Assembly (NCBI GenBank): GCA_018896025.1
Contig: JAHIND010000021.1
Coordinates: forward strand, 1-64,000
Direction of reading: 5' to 3'
Origin: Pseudomonadota bacterium
GTDB lineage: Bacteria; Desulfobacterota; Desulfarculia; Desulfarculales; Desulfarculaceae
DNA length: 64,000 bases
The notes beneath the pieces were generated by a model. It saw only the letters and a list, made by a program, of their open reading frames with translations. It was not told where the DNA came from and ran no database searches. Positions 17,369 through 25,558 of the stretch are shown here, in pieces. Within the stretch, counting starts at the first letter, position 1. Each line of letters begins with the position of its first letter. The translations under genes and the position numbers were made by a program.

Positions 17369-18480
17369 ACCTGCACGTCATCGGCGCAAACCTTACAGTG
17401 AGCATCAAGAGCTTCTACCGTGACAAGACGGTCGTATTTTTCAGGATTGCATTCCCCGTGATCCTGATACTCGTCTTTGGCACCATTTTTATGGATAGAG
17501 GCAACGAGATATTTGCCTTGGGCATACAAGATCTCGACCGGACCAAGGCATCCGCCCAGATCGCGCATGCCATAGGTCTCAGCGGGAGATTCAAGATCAC
17601 TAAGGTGGCGCCCGGCCTAGATGCCACCCAGTTTGCCAAGGATCACAAGCTAAATCTTGTCCTCGTAATCCCCAAAGGCAGTGAAGAATCCTTGGTGCGA
17701 AGAATGAAGTCGGACGACCCCAAGGCATTCGTTTCCCTGAGGGCGGTCCATGACCCGAGTTCTTTTGGGGTGAGCACCAAGATGCAGGTTCTGAGCATGG
17801 TCCTTGCCGCTATGAACCAGAAGATGTCCGGCAAAGCGGCGTTTATCAAGTTGTCCGAGACATCGATTCTTAAAAAGAAATACCGGTTCATAGAGTTTTT
17901 CGTGCCGGGGATAATCGCATTGGCGGTGATGACCGCAAGCCTGTTCGGATCGGTCAACGTGAATGCGGAGCTTCGGCAGAAAGGCGTCTTCAGAAAGCTG
18001 TCCACCACCCCCATCACCCGTACCGACTGGATTCTATCGACCGTACTGTACCAGTTCATACTCGCGGTCATATCCACCATTGTGATGTTGTTGGTCAGCT
18101 ATGCTGCCTTCAATGTCAGTCTTGCAATAAATGCCTGGTTGCTGGTTTTTGTAGCCCTTGACGTGTTTACGTTCGTCGGGCTCGGGATGATACTCTCCCG
18201 CGTCGCGAAGGAAGCGGAGAGCGCGGCCGCCGCGTCAGACGCTCTCATGTTCCCGATGATGTTCCTCTCGGGTACCTTCTTCCCGATCGAGATGATGCCG
18301 GATTTCCTACAGAAGTTTGCTAAGGTCCTACCCCTCTATTATGTGAACGAGGGGCTCCGGGCATCCATGGTATCTGTGGACAATATGGCCGCGCTGAAAT
18401 CCGCAGCGATAATTGGAGTTTTTGCCGTCGTAGTTTTCGTCTTGGGCATAATGATAACCTCATTTGGCGACGAAGCGTGA
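17365..18480 (+). CDS. ABC-2 type transporter permease
   Basis: A 371-residue membrane protein of the ABC-2/DrrB class. One N-terminal transmembrane helix (FFRIAFPVILILVFGTIF) is followed by an extracytoplasmic domain of ~140 residues, then about five helices from residue ~175 (FFVPGIIALAVMTASLFG, FILAVISTIVMLLVSYAAF, LLVFVALDVFTFVGLGM, MFPMMFLSGTFFPIEM, IIGVFAVVVFVLGIMI). The LSGTFFPIEMMP motif is characteristic of this permease family. It starts inside the ATPase gene (ATGA) and its stop overlaps the GTG of the radical SAM gene. It should form a dimeric exporter with the neighbouring ATPase. Confidence 0.9.
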   Translation: MNLHVIGANLTVSIKSFYRDKTVVFFRIAFPVILILVFGTIFMDRGNEIFALGIQDLDRTKASAQIAHAIGLSGRFKITKVAPGLDATQFAKDHKLNLVLVIPKGSEESLVRRMKSDDPKAFVSLRAVHDPSSFGVSTKMQVLSMVLAAMNQKMSGKAAFIKLSETSILKKKYRFIEFFVPGIIALAVMTASLFGSVNVNAELRQKGVFRKLSTTPITRTDWILSTVLYQFILAVISTIVMLLVSYAAFNVSLAINAWLLVFVALDVFTFVGLGMILSRVAKEAESAAAASDALMFPMMFLSGTFFPIEMMPDFLQKFAKVLPLYYVNEGLRASMVSVDNMAALKSAAIIGVFAVVVFVLGIMITSFGDEA

Positions 18481-19421
18481 TAATAAACGCTAGGGACAAG
18501 ACCACCAAGTTTTTATTGCGTTTTGCCAAGACTCCTTTGATATTTTATCCGTACTACCGCCGCCACGTTCCATTGCCCGCCGTTATCATGATCGAGAATA
18601 CAAACTGCTGCAATGCTCATTGCGTCATGTGCCCTCGCGAAACGCTTACTCGAAAACGCGGGTTTATGGATTTCAAATTATTCGAAAAGATAATACGGGA
18701 AGTGTCTAGCTCGAAGCGAAAGCCAGTCGTTCACTTGCATGGATTTGGCGAACCGCTTTTGGATGACTTGTTGCCGGAAAGAATAAAGCTCGCAAAAGCC
18801 TTTGGGATAAACCATACGTATCTTGTTACCAACGCTTCGTTACTGTTCCCCGAGACCGCAAAAAAAATCATTGCTGCAGGTTTGGACTTGATGAAAATTA
18901 GCTTTTATGGCACCGACGAGGAATCGTATCGCGCTACCATGAGGCGTTTGGATTTTAAAGTTGCACTCAACAACATCAAGGAGTTTGTGAAGATAAGGAA
19001 GGGCCTTAATAAAAAAACTCCACAATTAATCGTGCAATACCTACCCCAAGAAACCAATGGGGCCAAGACCAAAGAATTCCAATCCTTGTGGCACTCAATC
19101 TTGGATAAGAGGGCGGGAGATCGTCTGAATTTTAGCTCTTTGGACAATTTTGGAGGTGGGAGAGCTTATAATCCCGTGACAAAAAAAATCGCGTCTGTCT
19201 GTTTTTACCCTTGGTCAGCCATGTCGGTTCTCTGCGACGGCAGGGCCGTCACTTGCTGTGTGGATTACAATGGCGTTCAATGCGTGGGTGATGTTAACTC
19301 CCATAGTGTCGCAGAAATATGGAATGGGCCTGTGCTGTCGGCGATCAGGAGAAACTTTGGCAAACTAAACTATAGTGGGTTCCCGGCCTGCCTTCATTGC
19401 GATTGGGTACGCAGGCGATAG
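18477..19421 (+). CDS. Radical SAM/SPASM protein in the lipid cluster
   Basis: A 314-residue radical SAM enzyme starting with GTG inside the permease stop. Residues ~42-49 hold the CxxxCxxC motif (CNAHCVMC), followed by LHGFGEPLLD in place of the usual GGEP. A C-terminal SPASM-like segment has CFYPWSAMSVLCDGRAVTCC and a final CLHCDW, which could bind an auxiliary cluster. The substrate is unknown. Being coupled to lipid synthesis and export genes, with no precursor peptide beside it, it may act on the lipid or head group and not on a peptide; that is inference. Several intact A-rich stretches give it lower GC than the synthase. Confidence 0.75.
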   Translation: MIINARDKTTKFLLRFAKTPLIFYPYYRRHVPLPAVIMIENTNCCNAHCVMCPRETLTRKRGFMDFKLFEKIIREVSSSKRKPVVHLHGFGEPLLDDLLPERIKLAKAFGINHTYLVTNASLLFPETAKKIIAAGLDLMKISFYGTDEESYRATMRRLDFKVALNNIKEFVKIRKGLNKKTPQLIVQYLPQETNGAKTKEFQSLWHSILDKRAGDRLNFSSLDNFGGGRAYNPVTKKIASVCFYPWSAMSVLCDGRAVTCCVDYNGVQCVGDVNSHSVAEIWNGPVLSAIRRNFGKLNYSGFPACLHCDWVRRR

Positions 19422-19534
19422 GCGAATGCAGGACTGCGGAAGACAGTATCGCAGTGTCTGCTTCGGAAGAATGACCGCCGGGCACCCAGTTACCCGGGAG
19501 GCGGCAGGTCTGCAAGAAATTGCGGGAGGCTGCG

Positions 19535-20494
19535 ATGAAAAGGCGGATATTATTCATCTGTGGTTCGATGAACCAGACTACACAGATGCATGAGATTTCC
19601 GAGCATCTTGGCGAATACGAGTGCGCCTTCTCGCCTTATTATGTGCATGGCTTTGACGAAATACTTAGAAATCTCGGGCTAATCGAGTTCACGATCGCCG
19701 GCAACAAACTTGTCGACCGCTGCCGGAAATATTTACTTAAAAATGGGCTCCCTATCGATTATCGGGGTAAAAAAGCGCCATACGACCTAGTTGTTACCTG
19801 CTCGGATGTGTACATTCAGAAGAACATAAGACACAATAGGATAGTTCTGGTTCAGGAAGGCGTTACTGACCCGGAAAACATAATGTTTAAGCTTGTCAAA
19901 CGGTTCGGATGTCTCCCTTTATGGTTCGCTGGAAATGCAATGACCGGTCTAAGCGATGCATACCAGGTTTTCTGCGTGGCAAGCGAGGGGTATCGCGATT
20001 TTTTTATAAAAAAGGGAGTGCGCTCTGAGAAGATCTTGGTTACGGGGATACCCAATTTCGATAACTGCAGGCGATATTGCACCAATGCCTTTCCTTATAG
20101 GCACTACGCACTTGCCTGCACATCTTCCTTGAGGGTGACGCTAAAGAGTGAAAACCGCAAGGCCTTCATCCAAAGAGCTGTCAAAATCGCAGGCCGAAGG
20201 CAACTTATTTTCAAACTACACCCAAGTGAAAATGTCAAGCGCGCTACCCAAGAAATCCGCCAGCATGCGCCAGAAGCCATGGTGTTCACGACTGGAAGTG
20301 CAGAAGAAATGATCGCGAACTGCGATGTCCTGATCACTCAGTTTTCGTCCACTGCACTAGTAGGTCTAGCGCTCGGGAAAAAAACCTACTCGGACTTTGA
20401 CCTAGACGAATTACTTCGGCTGACACCGGTTCAAAACGGCTCAGCGGCCTTAAACATAGCGAAAGTCTGTCAAAGGTTACTCGATGATTTGTGA
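19535..20494 (+). CDS. Glycosyltransferase-like (GT-B / CDP-glycerol transferase-like) protein
   Basis: A 319-residue soluble protein with a GT-B look. An N-terminal Rossmann-type start (RRILFICGSMNQTTQMHEI), a central VLVQEGVTDPENIMFKL, and a C-terminal half with KLHPSEN, then MIANCDVLITQFSSTALVGLALGKK. The last motif is typical of polysaccharide or CDP-glycerol glycerophosphotransferases and of UDP-GlcNAc 2-epimerase-like proteins. The ATG at 19535 has GGGAGG six bases upstream; an upstream TTG at 19520 is weaker. It is separated from the radical SAM gene by 113 bases and ends the plus-strand run. It may add a polar head group to the lipid. The exact donor cannot be told. Confidence 0.55.
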   Translation: MKRRILFICGSMNQTTQMHEISEHLGEYECAFSPYYVHGFDEILRNLGLIEFTIAGNKLVDRCRKYLLKNGLPIDYRGKKAPYDLVVTCSDVYIQKNIRHNRIVLVQEGVTDPENIMFKLVKRFGCLPLWFAGNAMTGLSDAYQVFCVASEGYRDFFIKKGVRSEKILVTGIPNFDNCRRYCTNAFPYRHYALACTSSLRVTLKSENRKAFIQRAVKIAGRRQLIFKLHPSENVKRATQEIRQHAPEAMVFTTGSAEEMIANCDVLITQFSSTALVGLALGKKTYSDFDLDELLRLTPVQNGSAALNIAKVCQRLLDDL

Positions 20495-20594
20495 GTAGCA
20501 GGCCAAGACTATTGTGAAGGATCAAACAAACCAAACGGCTTGAGGCTGGTTTCAGCTAAATATCGTCACTGTACATATAGCTCGATTATGCAGC

Positions 20595-20614
20595 GGCCTA
20601 GAATAACGTAGGCC
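20595..20614. terminator. Possible hairpin between convergent genes
   Basis: A six-base stem GGCCTA/TAGGCC with an eight-base loop lies between the end of the glycosyltransferase-like gene and the end of the minus-strand aminotransferase-type gene. There is no clear T-tract on either side, so termination is only a guess. Confidence 0.3.
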
Positions 20615-20625
20615 CTACATTTAGG

Positions 20626-21807
20626 TTAGATCACACCAACTTGTTTTCCCACCTTTTCGAAGCCGGCCAAGGCGGTATCCAGTTGTTTTTCCGTATGGGT
20701 CGCCATGTAGCTTGTGCGGAGTAGTTCTCGTCCCGCAGGGACAGCGGGGCTGATTACGGGATTTACAAAGACACCATTATCGTAGAGGAGCTTGCACATT
20801 TGGTAGGTTTTCATGGTGTCCCCAACAAAGATAGGAATGATAGGCGTTTCGCTCATTCCCGTATCATATCCAAGCGATTTTAATCCGCTAAGCATTTTGT
20901 TGGTATTTCGCCAAAGTCGCGCTATTAGCTCAGGTTGTTCTTTTATGATATCCAATGCGGTACTCACCGAGGCCACCAGGCAGGAAGGAAGGGCGGCGCT
21001 GAAGATCATCGAACGGGCTAGGTGCTTAATCCAACAAATCACATCCGCTCGTCCTGCTACGAAACCGCCGATAGCGGCAAGGGATTTGCTGAACGTGCCC
21101 ATGATAATATCTACTTCGCTTTCCAAGCCAAAATGCTCCGCCGTTCCCCGACCTCCTTTTCCCAGAACGCCGATTGCGTGAGCGTCATCTACCATGATCT
21201 TTGCCCCGTAGGCCTTGGCAAGCCTTACAATGTTGGGCAGATCGGCAAGGTCACCATCCATACTGAACACCCCATCTACGATGATTAATTTGTGGTGGAC
21301 CTTGGTTGCATCCAGGAGCCTTTCCAAATCATCCATATCGTTATGCCGGAACTTATGTACCTTGCCGAATGAAAGCCTGCAGCCATCAATGATACTGGCA
21401 TGATCCCCCTTATCCATGATGACGATATCGTTTCGTTCAATAAGCGAAGAAATTGTTCCTAAATTGGTCTGGTAGCCGGTTGAAAATACCAGGGCCGCTT
21501 CCTTCCGAAAAAAGGTTGCCAATTTATTTTCTAATTCTTCATGAATATCTAGGTTTCCGTTTAAAAAACGCGAACCCGAACAACCAGTACCATATTTTTC
21601 AATAGCCTTTATGGCCGCTTCCTTCACCCTTGGGTGGTTGGCGAGTCCAAGATAGTTGTTGGAGCCAATCATGATGACACGTTTTCCGTTGACTACAGAT
21701 TCAGAATCCTGTGGTGAATTAAATTTTCTAAAAAATAGATAGTGCCCACTTTGCTTCAATCCCAATTCATATTCTGTAGCTTTTGCGCACTTTTCAAAAA
21801 GATCCAT
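20626..21807 (-). CDS. Serine palmitoyltransferase-like alpha-oxoamine synthase
   Basis: A 393-residue PLP enzyme of the alpha-oxoamine synthase family (SPT, BioF, KBL, ALAS). Visible motifs: GSNNYLGLANHPRV, GTGCSGSRFLNGNLDIHEEL, a DKGDHASIIDG segment whose His stacks on PLP, VDDAHAIGVLGKGGRG with the PLP-pairing Asp, and MGTFSKSLAAIGGF with the Schiff-base Lys. The HNDMDDLERLL and IFSAALP stretches and the overall sequence recall Bacteroides serine palmitoyltransferase more than BioF. It would join an amino acid (probably Ser) to a long acyl thioester with loss of CO2, giving a 3-keto sphingoid base. TAGGAG stands eight bases before the ATG. Since the synthase lacks a thioesterase, this enzyme could also release its chain. 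Confidence 0.8.
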   Translation of the reverse strand: MDLFEKCAKATEYELGLKQSGHYLFFRKFNSPQDSESVVNGKRVIMIGSNNYLGLANHPRVKEAAIKAIEKYGTGCSGSRFLNGNLDIHEELENKLATFFRKEAALVFSTGYQTNLGTISSLIERNDIVIMDKGDHASIIDGCRLSFGKVHKFRHNDMDDLERLLDATKVHHKLIIVDGVFSMDGDLADLPNIVRLAKAYGAKIMVDDAHAIGVLGKGGRGTAEHFGLESEVDIIMGTFSKSLAAIGGFVAGRADVICWIKHLARSMIFSAALPSCLVASVSTALDIIKEQPELIARLWRNTNKMLSGLKSLGYDTGMSETPIIPIFVGDTMKTYQMCKLLYDNGVFVNPVISPAVPAGRELLRTSYMATHTEKQLDTALAGFEKVGKQVGVI

Positions 21808-21893
21808 TGGATAAGCTCCTACGTATTACTTATTTAATAATATTGATTATATCACAGGCTACGGCTACTATTTCAAATTACCAGAGACAGCAG

Positions 21894-22190
21894 TGGTCCC
21901 CAGAAATTGAACAGTCATGTAAGGTGGCAGGCACGACGACGATGGAGGGACCACTGATATGAGCAAAAAACAAACGTAGGCAGATATAGGATGATTTAAA
22001 GGCCAAGGTCCCTCTTGATGCTTTGAGGGGAGAGCAGACTCTTACGGAGTTGGCGGCCCGTTTCGACCTTCACCTCAATATGATTGCGCGATGAAAGCAC
22101 AAGGCCACCGAAGGCATGGTTGTGTTCTTCTCAAGCAAGTTGGTGCGGCGCGAGGAGATAGGCGGAGCTCAGATCAAGGATGCCCCACTC
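21894..22190 (+). pseudogene. IS3-family OrfA remnant
   Basis: A decayed transposase N-terminus. From the ATG at 21959 the frame breaks at once, but a +1 frame from about 21990 reads DDLKAKVPLDALRGEQTLTE, then LAARFDLHLNMIAR, a stop in place of Trp, and KHKATEGMVVFFSSKLVRR. This is the helix-turn-helix of an IS3-type OrfA. TGGTCCCCAGAAATTGAACA at 21894 resembles an IS3 left inverted end. No OrfB or right end is recognisable, so the element is dead. The remaining sequence to 22406 holds no gene I can support. The remnant separates the two minus-strand lipid genes. Confidence 0.75.
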
Positions 22191-22406
22191 CAGCCCGGAC
22201 GGCAGAACTCCAGGAGAGGAATCCTGGGGCGTGCCCATGCCGGGATTGATCGAAGCGGCGGCATGAGAACACCAAACGCCATCCACCTTAGGAACGCCGC
22301 CAAACTGTCCAACCGTTGGTGGCCATCTGTGAGTACCCGCGGAAAAGCGGCGGCGCGGGTTGTTTTAGTGTTTAGATGCAATATTATCGACTTTGTTTTT
22401 AAAATG

Positions 22407-23387
22407 TCATAACCACTGCTCTTGTTTGTACCATTCATAAGTTTGTTGGGCTCCATGTGAGAGCGAGACCTTTGGCTGAAAGCCTAATAACGTATTGGCT
22501 TTGCTGATGTCACAAACCCAATTTAGTTGCAACAATTCATTGACTTTGTCTCTGTTAATGCGGCAAGGTTTACCTTTCAATCTTGATAGATATTCAGAAA
22601 AGAAGGCGATACCAAACATAACCGATTTAGGAACCAAAATGCGATAAGCCTTTATGCTCATTGCCTGCGCAATGATACTACCGATATTTCCCATACGGTA
22701 GTCTTTGCCATCAGATAGAAAAAAGATATCACCACTCTTGGTCTGAGCTTCAACAGCCAATATAATTCCTTGAACGATATCCTGCACATGGCATAGGCTG
22801 AGACGCTGGCCCGGAGCTAGGGGACAGGCATTGATCTTTCTTGAGAGTAAACTGAAAACGGCAAATAAATCTTTATCCCTTGGTCCATAGACGGCAGATG
22901 GCCTAAGGACGACAACAGGCAATTCCTGAGCATGGGCGAGAACCATTTTTTCCCCGACCCGTTTACTTCGGCCATAAATGGAAACCGGTTCGCAGGGGTC
23001 TAACTCACTTTTAGGACGATCGAATATACTTGGCCCCGCTGCTGCTTGGCTCGAAATATATACAAATTTGCGAAGACAAGGATTTTTATCGAGACAAGCG
23101 TGGATCAGATTCAATGTTCCCAAGCCATTTACTTCAAAGAATGTTTCTCTTTTAATTGCCTTGGTCACACCTGCTAAATGGAACACCCAATCTACATTAC
23201 TTACTGCTTTATCTAAAATATTCTTATTATTGCAATCACCATAGATCAACTCGATGGGAAGACCTTCTAGCCACTTTAAATCACTGGTTCTTCTGAGGAG
23301 ACAGCGGACTTGCACACCTTTTTGAATAAGTGCTTCTGTCAAATGGCTTCCAATAAAGCCTGTGGCACCCGTGACTAAAGCTTTCAA
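22407..23387 (-). CDS. NAD-dependent epimerase/dehydratase-type reductase (CerR-like candidate)
   Basis: A 326-residue extended short-chain dehydrogenase. The Rossmann glycine motif is right at the N-terminus (KALVTGATGFIGSHL), followed by VFHLAGVTKA, then SSQAA and the catalytic Tyr-Lys in YGRSKRVGEK. VVLRPSAVYGPRD is the usual post-catalytic segment. An open frame continues to a TTG at 23450. I chose the TTG at 23387 because it places the glycine motif where it belongs and the extra N-terminus lies next to decayed DNA; this start is uncertain. In Caulobacter an epimerase-like protein (CerR) reduces the 3-keto group in ceramide synthesis, and the pairing here with serine-palmitoyltransferase-like and GNAT genes suggests the same. 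Sugar or sterol-type substrates remain possible. Confidence 0.65.
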   Translation of the reverse strand: MKALVTGATGFIGSHLTEALIQKGVQVRCLLRRTSDLKWLEGLPIELIYGDCNNKNILDKAVSNVDWVFHLAGVTKAIKRETFFEVNGLGTLNLIHACLDKNPCLRKFVYISSQAAAGPSIFDRPKSELDPCEPVSIYGRSKRVGEKMVLAHAQELPVVVLRPSAVYGPRDKDLFAVFSLLSRKINACPLAPGQRLSLCHVQDIVQGIILAVEAQTKSGDIFFLSDGKDYRMGNIGSIIAQAMSIKAYRILVPKSVMFGIAFFSEYLSRLKGKPCRINRDKVNELLQLNWVCDISKANTLLGFQPKVSLSHGAQQTYEWYKQEQWL

Positions 23388-23444
23388 TGAATGCTTCTGC
23401 CTTACCTGAAAGGGTGTTCTGTCCAACCACTTGGACCTGGCCAA

Positions 23445-23714
23445 CGCCAAGGGGGGATAGAGTCGGCGGTCACTTACCTGAAGACCATCACCTCTTCCTT
23501 AGCCCAAAAGCTGGCCTCCACCTGCCTATGGCTGTCGGCACGCGAGATTTAGATTGCCGACATGATATCGCGGCATCTGGGCATCAAGGACATCGTCACG
23601 GCCTTCAATTTGTTCTCGGACACTGTGAGCTTTCACCTGAGGGATATGATTTCTAAATTAAGCATGACGCATACCCATGTCAACCTGGCCACCCGCCTAG
23701 GCACCATGGCCTAG
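23445..23714 (+). pseudogene. Decayed C-terminus of a PAS-LuxR regulator
   Basis: The plus strand reads ITSSLAQKLA, then SAREI, a stop, IADMISRHLGIKDI, FNLFSDTVSFHLRDMISKL and finally NLATRLGTMA with a stop. This matches, segment for segment, the end of the intact regulator at 3028-4188 (ITSSFAQKLG, TAREIQVASL, LSPDTVSFHRRNIRRKLG, SLATRLREFA). The stop at 23550 replaces the Gln codon of AREIQ. No upstream PAS part remains. It is a dead paralog overlapping the region just upstream of the epimerase-like gene. Confidence 0.8.
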
Positions 23715-24012
23715 CGGTTGTTTGGAGTCAGAGTTTCTGGGACAGATTTGACGATTCGGCTAAGGGAGAATCCCAGGACAATAAGCACCGCCTGCATTAA
23801 CCCTTGCAATCCCTCCTGTTAATTTTGGGCTGTCTGGGCAATGGAAGAGAGTCGGCTTGTCTGAGCGTGGTCTTTTTGTAAAGGTAAAAAATATCGGAAT
23901 GTCCCATTTTAGGGTAGTTGGTTTTCAGTTATTGCTATCGGGAGGCAAATAGAATATGCTTAATTATTCGACTTATAGGAGATTAATCGTGCTAACTATA
24001 AAGCCAGACGGC

Positions 24013-24564
24013 CTATCTCTGGAATATAAGCGAGATTACGGGCTCGCCAAGCGGAATTTGGACATCTCGGATGTCATGAACAATCCCAACGCTTTTGGCG
24101 AAGTCCGCGTCTTTGGTCCTGGCTTCTCGGAAAAGATCACGGACCTGCCCTTCGTCAAGATTGGTGTGTTCCATAAGGATGTCGCCAATTCTGCGGTGGT
24201 CTTGGACGATTGAGTCTAGGCTCTCGGATAGATTTTTTTCTTCCAGCCTTATTGCCTTGTCTACTTCGAAGCCTACCCCATGGAACATAAATGTGCTATG
24301 CGGGCAAGCGTAGCGTTCCTCTCCCGCCAGAAAAACCGCATTCCCGATTGAATCAACGTTGCCGACATTGTGCGTGATAAGCTTGAATGGGAATGCCCGC
24401 ATAACATTGAACAGATTCAGCCCATTCATCACGCTGCCGCCTGGGGCAGACATCATCAAATAGACTAAGTCAATCCCTTTGTTAGCTTGATCTGCCAGGA
24501 CGGCGAGCAATGTTTATGTAGTTTGTGGGGAAATCTCTGCGGAAAACGAAATAAAGGCGGCCAT
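24013..24564 (-). pseudogene. ClpP-like serine protease gene with premature stop (IS passenger)
   Basis: From an ATG at 24564 with GGAGG seven bases upstream, the frame reads MAAFISFSAEISPQTT, then TAA (24514-24516), then TLLAVLADQANKG onward without further interruption for 165 codons. The body is a stand-alone ClpP-like fold: MSAPGGSVMNG, the nucleophile region GNVDSIGNAVFLAGEE with candidate Ser, and HSTFMFHGVGF with candidate His. Reading the stop as a sense codon gives a 183-residue protein of normal size, so this looks like a recent nonsense mutation. Initiation at TTG (24510) could give a shortened protein. Relatives are annotated as ATP-dependent Clp protease proteolytic subunits without a partner ATPase. 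Confidence 0.75.
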
Positions 24565-24655
24565 GTCCTTCCCTCCAGTAGCGACAAAAATTTAGGGGGG
24601 CCCCCGCACCACCCCTATCCTGGTTTATTTGAAGATTTTATGTCAAGCGGGCATA

Positions 24656-25558
24656 TTATTCGTCTTCATCGGATAGGGGAAGTTCCATGTTGGCTCCATA
24701 CCTAGGAAGTGCGCGGTTAATCATCGAATAGAATTGCCGCCAATTGGAAGCAGCCCTCATTAGGGCGATCACGGCTGTAATGTGTTCCCGCAGCCGGGGG
24801 TTCCCCACATCTTCTGTCAGCCATTGAAACATCTTGTGTTTTCTCTGCCCAGGCTTATAGGTAGGGTTTTTCTTTCTCAACTCGGCCAAAACACCAGGAG
24901 CCAGACGCTCATAAATCAAATCATTAGTATATCGCCCAACAACGCCGGGCCTTTTTACGGAAAATGGCGTGTATTGCCAGCCGCGCAGTTGGAACATCCT
25001 TTCATAAAATTCATCGGGGAAAGTCTTGGCCCATTTGCGCAGTTCTTCGGATATGAATTTGTCTAAGATTTCTTCTAGCGCCTTGCGCGCGCGTATATAT
25101 TGATACCCGGTCGCTTCATCGACAAGGGCAACAATGCCCACGCGAGCGAACCCACGCATTAATATTTCGCATTGTTTGGCGATATGCTGCTGTTGCTTTT
25201 GTAGGGCTTTATCGTCCCGCGCTTTTAATACAGCCTCACAAATGTCGGCTAGGGTTTGGGCCTCATAGGCATTTGCTTCTGTGCCCCTTTCGGTCCTTAT
25301 CTTAAATGGTGATGAGGTCACCTCGGCTAACTCATCGGGAACATACTGTTTTATGGTCTTGCCGCCGACAAACTTAGCCAGGCGGTCACCACCGGAACCT
25401 CCAGAACTTCCTCGGGCCATACCCAAGGCTTTTATCATGCCGCGTTGCACCAATACACGGCGACCATCTTCTAGAACGTAACACGGTATTTCTACGCCCC
25501 CAAGTTTTAGGGGGCGATCTTCCGAACCACAAATTGCCCTTGGTAAATTGTCTTTCAT
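24656..25558 (-). CDS. P63C domain-containing protein (IS passenger)
   Basis: A 300-residue protein with P63C-domain character: LGGVEIPCYVLEDGRRVL near the N-terminus, then GGKTIKQYVPDEL, ADICEAVLKARDD, and a C-terminal conserved block FPDEFYERMFQLRGW, PGVVGRYTNDLIYERLAPG and QRKHKMFQWLTEDVG. Proteins of this domain family occur in phages and mobile elements; the function is unknown, with replication or regulation suggested only by context. Its start overlaps the transposase stop by four bases, so both come from one message. It lies between the inverted ends and moves with the element. Confidence 0.8.
   Translation of the reverse strand: MKDNLPRAICGSEDRPLKLGGVEIPCYVLEDGRRVLVQRGMIKALGMARGSSGGSGGDRLAKFVGGKTIKQYVPDELAEVTSSPFKIRTERGTEANAYEAQTLADICEAVLKARDDKALQKQQQHIAKQCEILMRGFARVGIVALVDEATGYQYIRARKALEEILDKFISEELRKWAKTFPDEFYERMFQLRGWQYTPFSVKRPGVVGRYTNDLIYERLAPGVLAELRKKNPTYKPGQRKHKMFQWLTEDVGNPRLREHITAVIALMRAASNWRQFYSMINRALPRYGANMELPLSDEDE

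Noticed and set aside
23956..24213. Small plus-strand gene inside the IS element
   Set aside because: It lies antisense to the 3' end of the ClpP-like gene and shows no independent motif or ribosome site.
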